DNA of 64,000 nt from Liquidambar formosana (lineage: Eukaryota > Streptophyta > Magnoliopsida > Saxifragales > Altingiaceae). This document shows positions 47,725 through 59,690 of the stretch, one piece after another (positions within the stretch are counted from its first letter, which is position 1; every line of letters starts with the position of its first letter). Where the stretch lies: the NCBI GenBank assembly GCA_039720395.1, contig JBBPBK010000072.1:1-64000 (forward strand), in the 5' to 3' direction. A program made the position numbers and the translations under genes. The notes under the pieces are model-generated. The model saw only the letters and a program-made list of their open reading frames with translations. It made no database searches and had not been told where the DNA came from.

Positions 47725-49608
47725 TGTCACACCCCATTTTTGCACCACCTTACTAGGGCTCATCATTTCATGCATGTTTTTGTTTTGTTTTTGAGTCTAG
47801 TCACTTGCATTAGTTTTCTAGAGTCACAAGGACAATGGATATGAATTTTGGTTCAAATTGGAGTTGATCTTGAGGGATAATAAGAGCTTTTGTGACTTGA
47901 GGGGCATAATCGTCTTTTAAGTCCCAAACTTTTCATTTGACCTTGGAATGATCTCCAAATTGTCAATTGGAGTTCATATGGATGCATAAGAGGTATTTTT
48001 AGGTTCAATTTGGTAAGTCAATGGCTCGGGATTAAAATGGCTCGATGTAGTTCAAGTTGGTTAATTGACCCTTCCTTGGGTTAGCTCTAATTGACTCACA
48101 ATTACCAACCAAATCTTTTCAAATTGACTTTCATTAGTCATCATTTTACCCTCAAAAGTGTTTCATGAAGTTCATCTTAAGTCCTGTGGCCCTGATGATG
48201 AGTTTAGTGTGGTTATTTACGGATTATCCTTGAAGAATTAGTGCGAATCACAGCATGAGATTTTTGGTTAAAATGAAAAGAAAATTATTTTATTAAATTA
48301 GCCATTTTTATCATGACACTAACACGTGTACGTATGTGATGAGTGTGTGTACGCACATACGATACATGTGCATGCGTGTTAGCGGTCAGTCTCCCAATTT
48401 TTATAAAAGACAATTTACTTTTCCTATTCAGATTAGAAGTCTTTTATCATTATAAAATACCTTTTGATTATTCTCCAAAAAAACCTAGTCCAGGAAGGAA
48501 AGGGAAACTCCAGATTTCAGCTATAAATACTCTCTTAATGTCTTTAAACAAGGGAGAGGAGAAGAGGGTTTGGAGGGAGTGAAATTCGTCATAATTCAGC
48601 AGCAGATTTTCTGAAAACCAGCAGTCGTATTTTAATCATAACTTTTTCATCCGAAGTCAGAATTTGATGAAATTGGTCTTGTTAGAAAGATAATTCAATT
48701 CTCTACAACTTTGTATTTCACAGGCTTTGTCCAAATCCAACGTTTTCATACCCAAAAACGCGATTGAAGTTGCTGCTGCTGCTGCAAAGTGACGAAAATC
48801 ACTTTTCTTTTCTCTTGTTCTCTTTTTGTTTTCTATTTCTTTTCAAAGTTGAGTGAGTTTTGATCTCTTTGCTGTGATACCACTTTGACAAAGAGGAGGA
48901 TTCGTGTTGGTTTGATTCACTCTAAAGACCTGAGGAGCCACGAACAATTACAAACACAAGGGGAGCCACTTTATGCATTAATACTTGAGTGTTTGAGAGA
49001 GAATAAGGTATTCTCCTTCTCTATTCAAGCTTAAACTAGGTTTTCATATAGGATAGGCCTATTGCATGTTAAAGGTAACTTTTTTATCATGTATTAACAC
49101 TCTAGCTAGTTAATATACATGGAATATCTATTTTTTTTATCTACTGTTTAGCATGCTTTAGGGCTGTCCTTTAGGTTTTTAATGCATAGTTATGATTCTT
49201 GTGCTCCTGTTTGTCCTTGTGCTAGGATTAGTGTCATTGCATGTTAGAGTTAGGATTTTCATCATGTTATATTGCTTTAGTTAGTTAATATGCATGATAT
49301 AATTTCTGTTTAGTTTGGTTTTTGCATGATTAAAGTATGTTTTGTATGTCTTTAAGCATATTTGTGAGTTTAGGGTTTTAGAGTCATTGTTTCGTGTTTG
49401 TTTTCATACAGCATGATAAAGTAGACTTTTTTATTGGTTTTTCTTCGTGTTTGCTTTATATGTTTTTCATATGGAGTAAACATGATAGTTTTGCATGCAT
49501 GTTAGTATGTTTTAGGGTTTTTATGCATGATATGGTTCTAGGAATATGTTAGGACTTATTATTGTTCGCTGTTTTTGCTATTGGCATGCTTAGTGGATGA
49601 TTTTAGGT
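47725..49608 (+). repeat. Truncated Tat/Ogre-like LTR, plus orientation
   Basis: It begins TGTCACACCCCATTTTTGCA inside the PMD exon and ends abruptly after GATTTTAGGT, where the inverted full LTR starts. TATA-like TATAAATA at 48522-48529. It matches the inverted LTR closely but retains about 165-190 bp (near 48000-48165) missing there. The last third of the LTR is absent. Confidence 0.85.
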
Positions 49609-52234
49609 TGTGAACCCCGGAAATTGGGCCCACAAAGGATTGAAAGAAAATGGGTTTGAAAAAGAAAAAGGAAAGGAGTCGCCACCTTATTTTTTAAAGG
49701 AAACAAGGAAAACCCTAAAAATAGTTTGTTTTAGGAAAACAATTTAAATGACTCCATAAAAAAGGAAAGGCAAAAACCAATCTTTTGAAAACCAAAGAAA
49801 TCGGGGATTCGGAGGCTAAGTTATGACATGGGAAGGTTCTAGGCAAAGCCTATAGGCACCCATGTCACCCTTTCGGTCTCTCAGTTCATTTGGGCTAAAT
49901 TAAAGTCTTTCCATACAAAAATCAGCAAGTATATCATCACAAGAATTGCATGCATATCATATATTTCATTCATCCATCCATGCATAATAAGCAAATAAAA
50001 CAGAAAATAAAGAAAAACAAAACAAAACAAAAATAAACCTAGGATGCTTGGATCCTAGAACGGACTTGAGCCTCACGAAGAGCGCCTACGTACCATGCAA
50101 CGAAATACATGGATCAAAGTCTACGTAGTTCGATTAGAAGTAAGGTTAAATCCTAATACAAACCTATGGTTAAAACCCTAGGTTTCCTTATTTGATCAAA
50201 AGAGTTGAATATGATAGAAAGTTTGATTTTAGGAAAGAAATCCACAAAATGGAAACTTTAATAAAAACCAGAATTTTGTTGGTTAAGGAAACCTCTAATT
50301 AAACCATAGGATCATATTAAAAATTAACCCTAAATAGGGAGAAGAGAATGAGTTAAGAAGAAAGGTGAATTGGGGCACCTTCACACCCACTTACCTGAGC
50401 GCAATTAGCTCCAAGCATTTAGCCATTTCAGACATAAGCAGCCCTATTTGCCATGGGACAAATACCACACCTATTTGCACCCTTACAAGTGCTCAAAACC
50501 ATGCAAAAACACTAACATGCAAATCTGGACAGAATAGTATTATGACCTAAAATCATCCACTAAGCATGCCAATAGCAAAAACAGCGAACAATAATAAGTC
50601 CTAACATATTCCTAGAACCATATCATGCATAAAAACCCTAAAACATACTAACATGCATGCAAAACTATCATGTTTACTCCATATGAAAAACATATACAGC
50701 AAACACGAAGAAAAACCAAATAAAAAAGTCTACTTTATCATGCTATATGAAAACAAACACGAAACAATGACTCTAAAACCCTAAACTCACAAATATGCTT
50801 AAAAACATACAAAACATACTTTAATCATGCTAAAACCAAACTAAACAGAAATTAAATCATGCATATTAACTAACTAAAGCAATATAACATGATGAAAATC
50901 CTAACTCTAACATGCAATGACACTAATCCTAACACAAGGACAATAGGAGCACACGAATCATAACTACGCATTAAAAACCTAAAGGACAGCCCTAAAGCAT
51001 GCTAAACAGTAGATAAAAAATAGATATTCCATGTATATTAACTAGCTAGAGTGTTAATACATGATAAAAAAGTTACCTTTAACATGCAATAGGCCTAACC
51101 CATATGAAAACCTAGTTTAAGCTTGAATAGAGAAGGAGAATACCTTAGGAAGGGCCTTCCTTGCTGCTGTATGCAATTGTTCGTGGCTCCTCAGGTCTTT
51201 AGAGTGAATCAAACCAACACGAATCCTCCTCTTTGTCAAAGTGGTATCACAGCAAAGAGATCAAAACTCACTCAACTTTGAAAAGAAATAGAAAACAAAA
51301 AGAGAACAAGAGAAAAGAAAAAGTGATTCTCGTCACTTTGCAGCAGCAGCAACTTTAATCACGTTTTTGGGTATGAAAACGTTGGATTTGGACAAAGCTT
51401 GTGAAATACAAAGTTGTAGAGAATTGAATTATCTTTCTAACAAGACCAATTTCATCAAATTCTGACTCCGGATGAAAAAGTTATGATTAAAATACGACTG
51501 CTGGTTTTCAGAAAATCTGCTGCTGAATTATGACGAATTTCACTCCCTCCAAACCCTCTTCTCCTCCCCCTTGTTTAAAGACATTAAGAGAGTATTTATA
51601 GCTGAAATCTGGAGTTTCCCTTTCCTTCCTGGACTAGGTTTCTTTGGAGAATAATCAAAAGGTATTTTATAATGATAAAAGATTTCTAATCTGAATAGGA
51701 AAAGGAAATTGTCTTTTATAAAAATTGGGAGACTGACCGCTAACACGCATGCACATGTATCGTATGTGCGTACACACACTCATCACATACGTACACGTGT
51801 TAGTGTCATGATAAAAATGGCTAATTTAATAAAATAATTTTCTTTTCATTTTAACCAAAAATCTCATGCTGTGATTCGCACTAATTCTTCAAGGATAATC
51901 TGTAAATAACCACACTAAACTCATCATCAGGGCCACGGGACTTAAGATGACAACCGGTACAAATACCTCTTATGCATCCATATGAACTCCAATTGACAAT
52001 TTGGAGATCATTCTAAGGTCAAATGAAAAGTTTGGGACTTAAAAGACGATTATGCCCCTCAAGTCACAAAAGCTCTTATTATCCCTCAAGATCAACTCCA
52101 ATTTGAACCAAAATTCATATCCATTGTCCTTGTGACTCTAGAAAACTAATGCAAGTGACTAGACTCAAAAACAAAACAAAAACATGCATGAAATGATGAG
52201 CCCTAGTAAGGTGGTGCAAAAATGGGGTGTGACA
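49609..52234 (-). repeat. Full LTR of a minus-strand Tat/Ogre-like element (3' LTR)
   Basis: Minus-strand ends are TGTCACACCCC (52234) and GGTTCACA (49609), 2626 bp. TATA-like box at 51600-51593. The LTR is preceded, on the minus strand, by a purine-rich PPT and a repeat-filled 3' UTR, and no PBS is seen at 49608, so it is a 3' LTR. The end block (49609-50544) aligns with 1100-2030. No gene lies within it; ORFs are LTR readings shared with the truncated copy. Confidence 0.88.
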
Positions 52235-52249
52235 GAAGCCCCTCATTGG
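52235..52249 (-). promoter_or_regulatory. Polypurine tract of the minus-strand Tat/Ogre-like element
   Basis: The reverse complement CCAATGAGGGGCTTC lies directly before the LTR start TGTCACACC. Confidence 0.6.
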
Positions 52250-52369
52250 CGAACAAGTTATACTTGTGAACCAATGATAAAGAACAACCCATTTTTGCCA
52301 AGAAGCCTGGAGAAATCACACACTGATACCAACAATGATGGGAGGTTGAAAACCTGAGACTGAAATAAG

Positions 52370-53897
52370 GAAGTGTACTCAAGTCATGAGTATACTTAAA
52401 CCACTGGGGGTTGATGATTGTCAAGAGAAGCATATTCAAGTCACTACGAATGAACATACTTTTGAAACGGAGAAATATATTCTAGTCACGAATATATTTA
52501 ACCAAGTGATGAGAATGAGATCTGAAAAGCACATTCAAGTGATGAACATACCTTTGAAATGGAGAAATATATCCAAGCGATGGATATACTTAACCAAGTA
52601 AGTGAAAAAATATCTGAGAAGTATACTCAAGTGATGAGTATACCATTGAAATGGAGAAATATATTCAGGTCACGAATATATTTAACCAAGTAATCTGAGA
52701 ATGAAATCTGAGAAGTATACTCAAGTGGTGAGGATACTTAATGATTGAGAAAGACTGAGAAGTACGTTCAAGTGATCAACATACTTTTGAAAAATGAGAA
52801 ATATATTCAGGTCACGAATATATTTAACTAAGTAAGATAGAGAATGAACTGAGAAGTATACTCAAGTGATGAGTATACCATTGAAATGGAGAAATATATT
52901 CAAGTGATGAATATATTTAACCAAGTAAGTGACAAATAATCTGAGAAGTATGTTCAAGTGATGAACATACCATTGAAATGGAGAAATATACCCAAGCGAT
53001 GGATATACTAAACCAAGTAGGATAAGAATAATCTGAGAGGTGTATTCAAGTGATGAGTGTACTTTTGAAATGGAGAAATATATTCAGGTCACGAACATAT
53101 TTAACCAAGTGATGAAAAAGATGCTGAGAAATATACTCAAGTGATGAGTATACTTAATGATTGAAAAAGACTGAGAAGTACGTTCAAGTGATGAACACAC
53201 TTTTGAAATGGAGAAATGTATCCAAGTGATGGATATATTTAACCAAGTAAGCTGAGAAGCACACTCAAGTGATGAGCATACCATTGAAATGGAGAAATAT
53301 ATCCAAACGACGGATATATTTAACCAAGTAAGATAAGAATAATCTGAGAAGTGTACTCAAGTGATGAGTACACCATTGAAATGGAGAAATATATTCTAGT
53401 CACGAATATACTTAACCAAGTAAGTGACAAGGATGTTTGAGTGATAAACATACCATTGAAATAGAGAAATATATCCAAGTGATGGATATACTTAACCAAG
53501 TAAGTGACAAGTATGTTTAAGTGATAAACATACCATTGAAATAGAGAAATATATCCAAGCGATGGATATACTTAAGCAAGTAAGATAGAGAATAATCTGA
53601 GAAGTGTACTCAAGTGATGAGTACACCATTGAAATGGAGAAATATATTCTAGTCATGAATATATTTAACCAAGTAAGTGACAAATATTCTGAGAAGTATG
53701 TTCAAGTGATGAACATACTATTGAAATGGAGAAATATACCCAAGCGATGGATATACTTAACCAAGTAAGTGGCAAAATATCTGAGAAGTATACTCAAGTG
53801 ATGAGTATACCATTGAAATGGAAAAAATATACCCAAGTGGTGGATATACTTAACCAAGTAAGTGACAAATGATCTGAGAAGTATGTTCAAGTGATGA
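52370..53897. repeat. 3' UTR minisatellite of ~34 short hairpins, ~95-bp double unit
   Basis: About fifteen units, each with two hairpins joined by GAAATGGAGAAAT and TTTAACCAAGTAAGTGA. Loops are CAAGTGATG, CAAGCGATG or CAGGTCACG. Stems vary but stay paired: GTATACTCA/TGAGTATAC (52621-52643), GTATGTTCA/TGAACATAC (52948-52970), GTATGTTTA/TAAACATAC (53511-53533), GTGTACTCA/TGAGTACAC (53351-53373), AATATATTC/GAATATATT (52658-52682), AATATATCC/GGATATATT (53296-53320). The last unit is cut by the insertion at 53898. The position next to a PPT fits the known hypervariable 3' UTR of Ogre/Tat elements. Confidence 0.92.
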
Positions 53898-55756
53898 TGT
53901 TGACACCCAATTTTGTACCGCCTAAACATTTCAAGTCCATTCCTTTAAGCCTAATGATGAAGGGTGATCTAGTTTGAAATAATTGATGAATGATCCTTGA
54001 AGAGCCGACGTGATCGCAATCGTAGCCCAACCCGCAAAAGCCCACAATCAATATTTGTACGTATGTGCGATTCAGTTGTGCGTACGCACCTTTCAATTGT
54101 GCGTACGCACATTAACTCCTAAATCTGGATTTTTTCCCTTCATTTTGGTATTCCCCTTTGTTACCTTATGAAGGTTTGACCTACTTTGTAGCCACCTTGT
54201 GACGGCTAGAGAAGCCAGAAACCCTAACCTAGCTCCTCCAAAACCCTAATACTGCCTCTATAAATATAGCACTTTCAACCGAGAAAGGGGACCTGGAACG
54301 ATTCTCTAGCCATCACCATTCTCTAAACCATTCCCTAGCCACCACTTCTAAAAACCCTAGCCACCATTCCTACAAACCTAGAAGCTAAGAGAGAGAAGGA
54401 CGGCTGTGATCACGGAGACTTGAAGGAGAGAGTTCATCAAAGTTTCATCCTACATATCGCCCAACCTGAGGGTAACGCTTACTTTTTCCTTCTCTTTCTC
54501 CATTATTTGAGATAGCTGGTTATTATTTTTGAATGTCCGGACATGCTTCTCTTTCTCCCATGATTGTGTAGTTATTTCTCATTTTTTTTAGTAAATTTAT
54601 TTATTTAGTTTTCTCTTTTGATTTTTATTTATTTCGTCTTCCATATGATTAGTAATTTTCTACATCGATTAATTTATGTAACTGCATAGTAGAATAGGCG
54701 TATCCATCTCTACATATGTATTTTCATTTGTTAGATTAAGATTTCTTTTTCTTAATTCATTTTAATTTATTCCCATCCCTTGTTAATTTTATTTTTATCA
54801 TTTTAATCTTTCTAGTTGTGTGCATATAGATTTAGGACTTGATTATCGTAGTTCTTCTATATATTTACATATTTTATTAGTTGTGAAAGTATATCATTAG
54901 TTTCGGGGTCCCGTGGGTAGAATGTATGTACGCACAAATCAAAAGTGCGTACGCACTTTACGGTTGTGCGTACGCACTTCCTTTGCATGATCGGTTGACT
55001 CTTTTATTATATTTATTTTATTCTATATTATTCATTCCATACATATTTGATTCCATATTTTGTCTATTCCCTAGTTTAGGTTATTACCATATTTGTTTAT
55101 CCCTCACATAGCTTTCTTTCTTTGTGTCAATCTTCTTTTATTATCATTTCTTTATTTAGATTAGTTCCATATTTTATTTATTTCTTTCTCTAGATTAGTT
55201 CTTTATTTAAACCATTCCTTTATTTATTTTTATTTTCTTCCTTACTTATTTGCTTGTTTCTTTACTTATTTGTTTCTCTTTCATTATTAGTAGATTATTT
55301 CCTCTCATGCTTTTATTTTTTGTCTATTCATTTATTTCTTTCTTTATTTGACTCTTTCTTTATTTTTGTATCATTCTTTAGATTAGCCCTTTTATTATAT
55401 TGATTCTTTGTATAATTCATTTATTTATTTATTTATTTGCCATCATTGCGTGATATCATTTGAATTAAATTGCATATCGCATGAATAGGGTTAAATCCAA
55501 TTGATAATTCTTGTTAATTAAAGCCAACAAAACACGTGTGGGGGCCGGCTTCGGCCGGGCGTTGTTGGGTGCCTAACACCTTCCCAACAACGTACCCTAA
55601 CTCCGAACCCTAAATTCTCTGGTTATGACGGATAAGACCCTTGCTAGGGGTCAAATTGGTTCCCGAAACCAAATCGGGTGGCGACTCTTCTCCGCGCTAG
55701 CCCTCCTGGCTAGTGGCGTACTCCGAGCCGGCGTGGTTCAGGACACGGCGCTCACA
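53898..55756 (+). repeat. LTR 1 of the gag-only element
   Basis: Begins TGTTGACACCCAATTTTGTA and ends CGGCGCTCACA. TATA-like TATAAATA at 54259-54266. The palindrome GTGCGTACGCAC occurs four times (54078, 54099, 54945, 54966). The T-rich middle (54480-55500) has no coding content. The conserved block GGTGCCTAACACCTTCCC and GGGTGGCGACTC near the end is typical of this Gypsy group. Confidence 0.92.
54259..54266 (+). promoter_or_regulatory. TATA box of LTR 1
   Basis: TATAAATA in the context CCTCTATAAATATAGC, the best promoter match in the LTR; the copy in LTR 2 is at 60899-60906. Confidence 0.6.
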
Positions 55757-55757
55757 A

Positions 55758-55775
55758 TGGCGACTCCACTGGGGA
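55758..55775 (+). promoter_or_regulatory. Primer-binding site, Ogre/Tat type
   Basis: TGGCGACTCCACTGGGGA starts two bases after the LTR end. This TGGCGAC type is, to my knowledge, the one described for Ogre/Tat elements (tRNA-Arg primer), unlike the tRNA-Met sites of the Copia elements here. The copy for LTR 2 is at 62398-62415. Confidence 0.75.
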
Positions 55776-56264
55776 TAGAGAGTTAGACTCCAAAGTGTTT
55801 GTTGGCTTTAATTAATTAGAAATTTTAATTGGGTGAGACCAAATTGCACACACGCGCACGATCTTGGCACTTCATTACCCCTCGATGGAAGTCTGATTAG
55901 AGACCCGGGATCCACTCGATCTTATGGGCAACTCGGCTCAGCACCATCAACCCACGGCCTGTGCCACTAGCCTGTAATAAGCTAGTGAGTACGTTAACGG
56001 GTTGCTCTTTGAGCACCCTAGCCTGGGTGACCCTTGAAGAAGAAGAAACCCTAATTGATCGACCACACTAGTGTCCCCCATTGACCATTGCATAGCCTTG
56101 ATTGAATGTGTGTCATTATGCATGTCATGTTGCATTTGTATATTAGGCCCATAATGTTTAGACTTAGGGGCAAGGCCCATCATTGTCTATTCTCTTTTTC
56201 AAGTCTAGGCCCAATTGAGGGGTGAGGTGTGTGATCTTGTAATTGGGTCCAAGTCGAAGAAAAA

Positions 56265-56297
<33 letters not shown>

Positions 56298-56964
56298 AAA
56301 AGAAAAGGAAAGAAAAAGAAAATATGGGCTTGGATCCAAATGAGAGTGGAAGAATGTGTGGATATTGTAACGGGCCTAGATGCAAAAAATGAATAGACTT
56401 TGGTTGGTTGAACCCAATGTGGTATCCTGGGTTTCATGTTGGGCTTTCTCTTATGGTTTTAGGTCCATCTCTTTTTTTTCTAGGGGCATCTCATTCATTA
56501 GAATCTTTCATTTTAGGGGTATTAGGGTTAGTTGAGTCTTCTTTCTTTTTCGTATGGTCTTGTTGTTGGTCCATTATAGGTGCATTAAGCCCATTCATTG
56601 TAGGGTTTACATCTTTTCTTTTTTAGTGTTGTATGTTGTCACCATGTCTCTTGTCTAGGTTTTTAGTCATCATTTTAGGAGTCTAGGTTCATTTTCATTT
56701 TCCCTTCTTAGGTATTTTCTTTTGTTGTGCCTCATCTTGAGTCTATCTAAGTTCTCCCTTTGGTTCAACCCCTTAGTCCTTGTTTATCCTCATCTTATTC
56801 TAGGGGCATGTTTGGTTGGAAATTGATATGGAATCATCATGAATAATCAAAGTAAATGGCTTTTATAAGGATAAACACATTCCTTGCAGGAATAACCAAT
56901 CATTGCTTGGGTTCGTAATTCATTTGGAAGATTAGAAAGAGCAGAAACGTCAAAAACCACTGAA
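55776..56964 (+). other. Untranslated leader of the gag-only element
   Basis: 1.2 kb without a supported gene. It contains a 26-A run (56270-56295). The 72-codon hydrophobic ORF at 56408 is short and has no known family; it recurs at 63048 only through the duplication. Confidence 0.6.
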
Positions 56965-58260
56965 ATGGACGCTGAACAAGATTTGGTGAAGAAGCTGGAA
57001 GAAATGATGGCAAAGATGATGGAAAGATCAATGGCGCCTATTTTGAAAAGACTCCAAAAGATTGAAGGTAAACAGACAGCTGAGACTGGGGAAGAGAATG
57101 AGGATTTTATTTTTGATGAAAAAGACCATGAAGACTACCTTAAGAAGAAGGAAGCTGAGGTTAGGAAGAAGGAAGCTGAAGCTAAGAAGGAATCTGAGGC
57201 CAAGAAGAAAACTAAAAAGAGAGAAGTGCAAGACATTTCTGATGAGGTAGAAAAAATGAAGACTATTTTGAGGAAATCCCAAGGTGTTGAAGAGTACATG
57301 CTAGATATGGATGAATTATGCCCATTCCCGAATGTCCAATTACCGCAAAAATTCAAAATGCCAAAGATGGATGTGTTTGATGGGACTGGTAATCCTCGCA
57401 ATCACCTGAAACAGTACATTCTAGCAATGAAACCTATGGGGCTTTCTGAGGAGCAAATTGTGCACTGTTTCCCTAGAACTCTCAATGGCGATGCTATGAA
57501 TTGGTACCTTTCATTGAACAATGCGAAGACCCGGGACTGGAAAGAGCTGGCTATGGAGTTTGTGCACCATTATAACTACAATGTCCAACTTGATGTCACT
57601 CTGCGAGATTTAGAGACCACTAAGCAGAAGAGTAATGAGACATTCTCTGAGTTCTTGACAAGGTGGAGGGCCAAAGCTGTTAAAATGCCCAATCGTCCAA
57701 CTGAGAAGGATCAGGTGCGCATGATTGTAAAGAATCTTTTGCCGGCTTTCGGAAGACCATTAATGCCTATCCCATTGAAGACTTTTGAGGATTTGTATGA
57801 TGCTGGCATACAAGTTGAAGATGGTATGGATAGTGGGTTGATTGACAAAAATGATGGGAAGAAACGTGCATACGGATTTGGTAGCTCGAGTGCAAGTAAT
57901 GGTAGCAAGCCGAATGAGGTAAATGCTGTTAATCCTCGTAGTGGACCTAGACAATTCTTTCCACTTGGTGTGTCCCTATCTACAGCCCTTCGAAATTTGG
58001 TGAAAAGAGGAAGACTGAAGCCAATAGATCCTACTCCTATCAACAAGTCAGCACCTAACTACGATGAGAATGAGTACTGTGATTTTCACCAGAGTCATGG
58101 CCATCACACTGATAAGTGCGGTCGTCTTCGCCATACCATTCAGGACATGATTGATTCGGGGAAACTTCCTAAACCGGGAGCACCTAATATATTGACAAAT
58201 CCACTCCCAAACTATCATGCCACGCCACCTCCAAATGGGGATGGGGCACAGTGGATTTGA
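56965..58260 (+). CDS. Gag polyprotein of the Tat/Ogre-like element
   Basis: 431 codons, intact. Residues 1-35 and 55-105 are charged and coiled (KKLEEMMAKM and the KKEAEAKKESEAKKK stretch). Residues about 130-290 form the Retrotrans_gag region, with FDGTGNPRNHLKQYI, LNGDAMNWYLSLN, ETFSEFLTRWRAKA and IVKNLLPAF. Near the C terminus, CDFHQSHGHHTDKC (about 372-385) is the Cys/His motif that replaces a canonical CCHC knuckle in many Tat-type gags. The ATG follows GCAGAAACGTCAAAAACCACTGAA and is the first in frame. Gag assembles the cytoplasmic particle and binds element RNA. It is the only protein the element encodes, and no protease or RT follows the stop. Open frame and identity with the second copy suggest recent activity. 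Confidence 0.93.
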   Translation: MDAEQDLVKKLEEMMAKMMERSMAPILKRLQKIEGKQTAETGEENEDFIFDEKDHEDYLKKKEAEVRKKEAEAKKESEAKKKTKKREVQDISDEVEKMKTILRKSQGVEEYMLDMDELCPFPNVQLPQKFKMPKMDVFDGTGNPRNHLKQYILAMKPMGLSEEQIVHCFPRTLNGDAMNWYLSLNNAKTRDWKELAMEFVHHYNYNVQLDVTLRDLETTKQKSNETFSEFLTRWRAKAVKMPNRPTEKDQVRMIVKNLLPAFGRPLMPIPLKTFEDLYDAGIQVEDGMDSGLIDKNDGKKRAYGFGSSSASNGSKPNEVNAVNPRSGPRQFFPLGVSLSTALRNLVKRGRLKPIDPTPINKSAPNYDENEYCDFHQSHGHHTDKCGRLRHTIQDMIDSGKLPKPGAPNILTNPLPNYHATPPPNGDGAQWI

Positions 58261-59690
58261 AAGATTATTGCAGTCGCACATGGTTTCTTTATCTTAATTT
58301 CCATTTTTGAATAATTGGTTTATGTTGGATGAATTGTTATGGTTTGGAGCAATTACTTTGAGACAATTATTTTGGTATGGTTGTTAATGAATGGTTTGCA
58401 TTACTTTATTGCTTGCTTTCTCAAGAATTTTATGTGGTTTGCTTTTCTAGCACATGAGTGGATATATTTGCCCTTTTAATGCTTGAACTGCGAACAATGG
58501 AAATCAAAATGAAGAGAGGCCATCATTTCTGCTATCCTTCAAAAGAAAAGAAAAATCCCTTGCTAACCCTTTTGAGCCTGAGTAATTTCTTTTTTTTATA
58601 CCTTTGTGTTAAGGATTACCCCCTACACTAGGGGCAAATTTGGAAGAGATGTTTGTTTGAGCAAAAGGGGGTGGTGTATAGAAAAAAAAAAGAGAAATGA
58701 AAAAAAATGAAAAAAAAAATGAAAAAAAATGAAAAAAATGAAAGAAAAAAAAAAAGAAAAAAAAGAGAGAAGAAAGATGCCAAAGTAAGATAGCAAATGA
58801 AATGCCAAGTTGGCAAGTGAAGTGAACAGTAATCCTTGACAGATAGGAACCCATGGAAATCAATCTTGAGCCTTTATTATCCCTTCTTTCATAAGCCTAG
58901 AAACCTTAGCCTACATTACAGTCCAAAAGAAAGCCCTCTCCGATTGATTGAAGTTGTCCAAGTATTGATGAACTACGTATGGCTTGATCCCTTCTTGGGT
59001 ACGTAGGCAACCTTTAGAGGTGCAGCCACATCATTGTTCATGCAAGGGGCATATGCCAAAAGACTCATGTGTTAGAAGATTAAACCATTGATGATTCAAA
59101 AGGAAAATTGGAATTTTATTAATGCTTTCCATGCCATGGAAGAAGGTCTCAAGCAGTTCAATGCTAGTGGAAAGATATGATTGTAATGGTGAAAATAATC
59201 CTTTGTGGGTGTTGATATGTCTCCATATGGATGGTAATCATCACACGGGTTTGAATTGAAGGAAGAATAAGGAGGGGAACGCCCGCTAGGTTGAAAACCC
59301 GAAAGGGCGACCTAGGCAAAAGTTAGGGCATGGAGAAAAAAAATACAAGAAAAAAAAATGAAATGAAGAAAATGATGAATGAAGAATTTCAAGCAAGGGG
59401 CAAGGTGAACCTTGTGAGGGATGTGTTCCAGATTAAAAGAACATTTCAAAGATTATCCGTGGTGATTTCATAAATCAGCTTCCTCTTTATCATGTCTTGG
59501 GAGAGTCCTCATCTATTGTCATTCATTTTCGTCGGTTGACTTTGACTCCGTCAGTGGTTTCTTGTCATTCATCCTTGAAGTAGGGTTTGCATCCATATAC
59601 ATTTGAGTGATTTCATGTTTTCGTATGCATCCCCTATGAAAGATATCCTCTGTTAACTACTTAGCTGGTCTGTCGCATTTATAGATGTTG
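58261..59690 (+). other. Post-gag region without pol
   Basis: Where protease and RT would be expected there is only non-coding sequence. It has a purine-rich GAAAAAAA run (58680-58765), whose reverse strand gives meaningless Phe-rich ORFs, and phrases like CGTATGGCTTGATCCCTTCTTGG at 58977 (shown only in part) and GGGTACGTAGGCAACC, which also occur downstream of pol in Ogre-type elements. I see no trace of RT motifs in any frame given. Confidence 0.6.

Larger units (their letters stand above)
47725..52234. repeat. Giant inverted repeat: arms 1.9 and 1.7 kb, loop 936 bp
   Basis: Arm 47725-49608 is the inverted counterpart of 50545-52234, with 49609-50544 as the loop. The arms agree in nearly every line compared, apart from one deletion. 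A transcript through it could form a very long double-stranded RNA. Confidence 0.88.

Noticed and set aside
48343..48582. 79-codon ORF also found inverted at 51540-51779
   Set aside because: Shared only because the two LTR arms are homologous; it spans the TATA region and has no domain.
47725..52234. A complete retrotransposon bounded by the two LTRs
   Set aside because: The LTRs are inverted, abut each other and leave no internal region, so they cannot be the two ends of one element.
58609..58863. Phe-rich ORFs on the minus strand
   Set aside because: Readings of a GAAAAAAA purine run.
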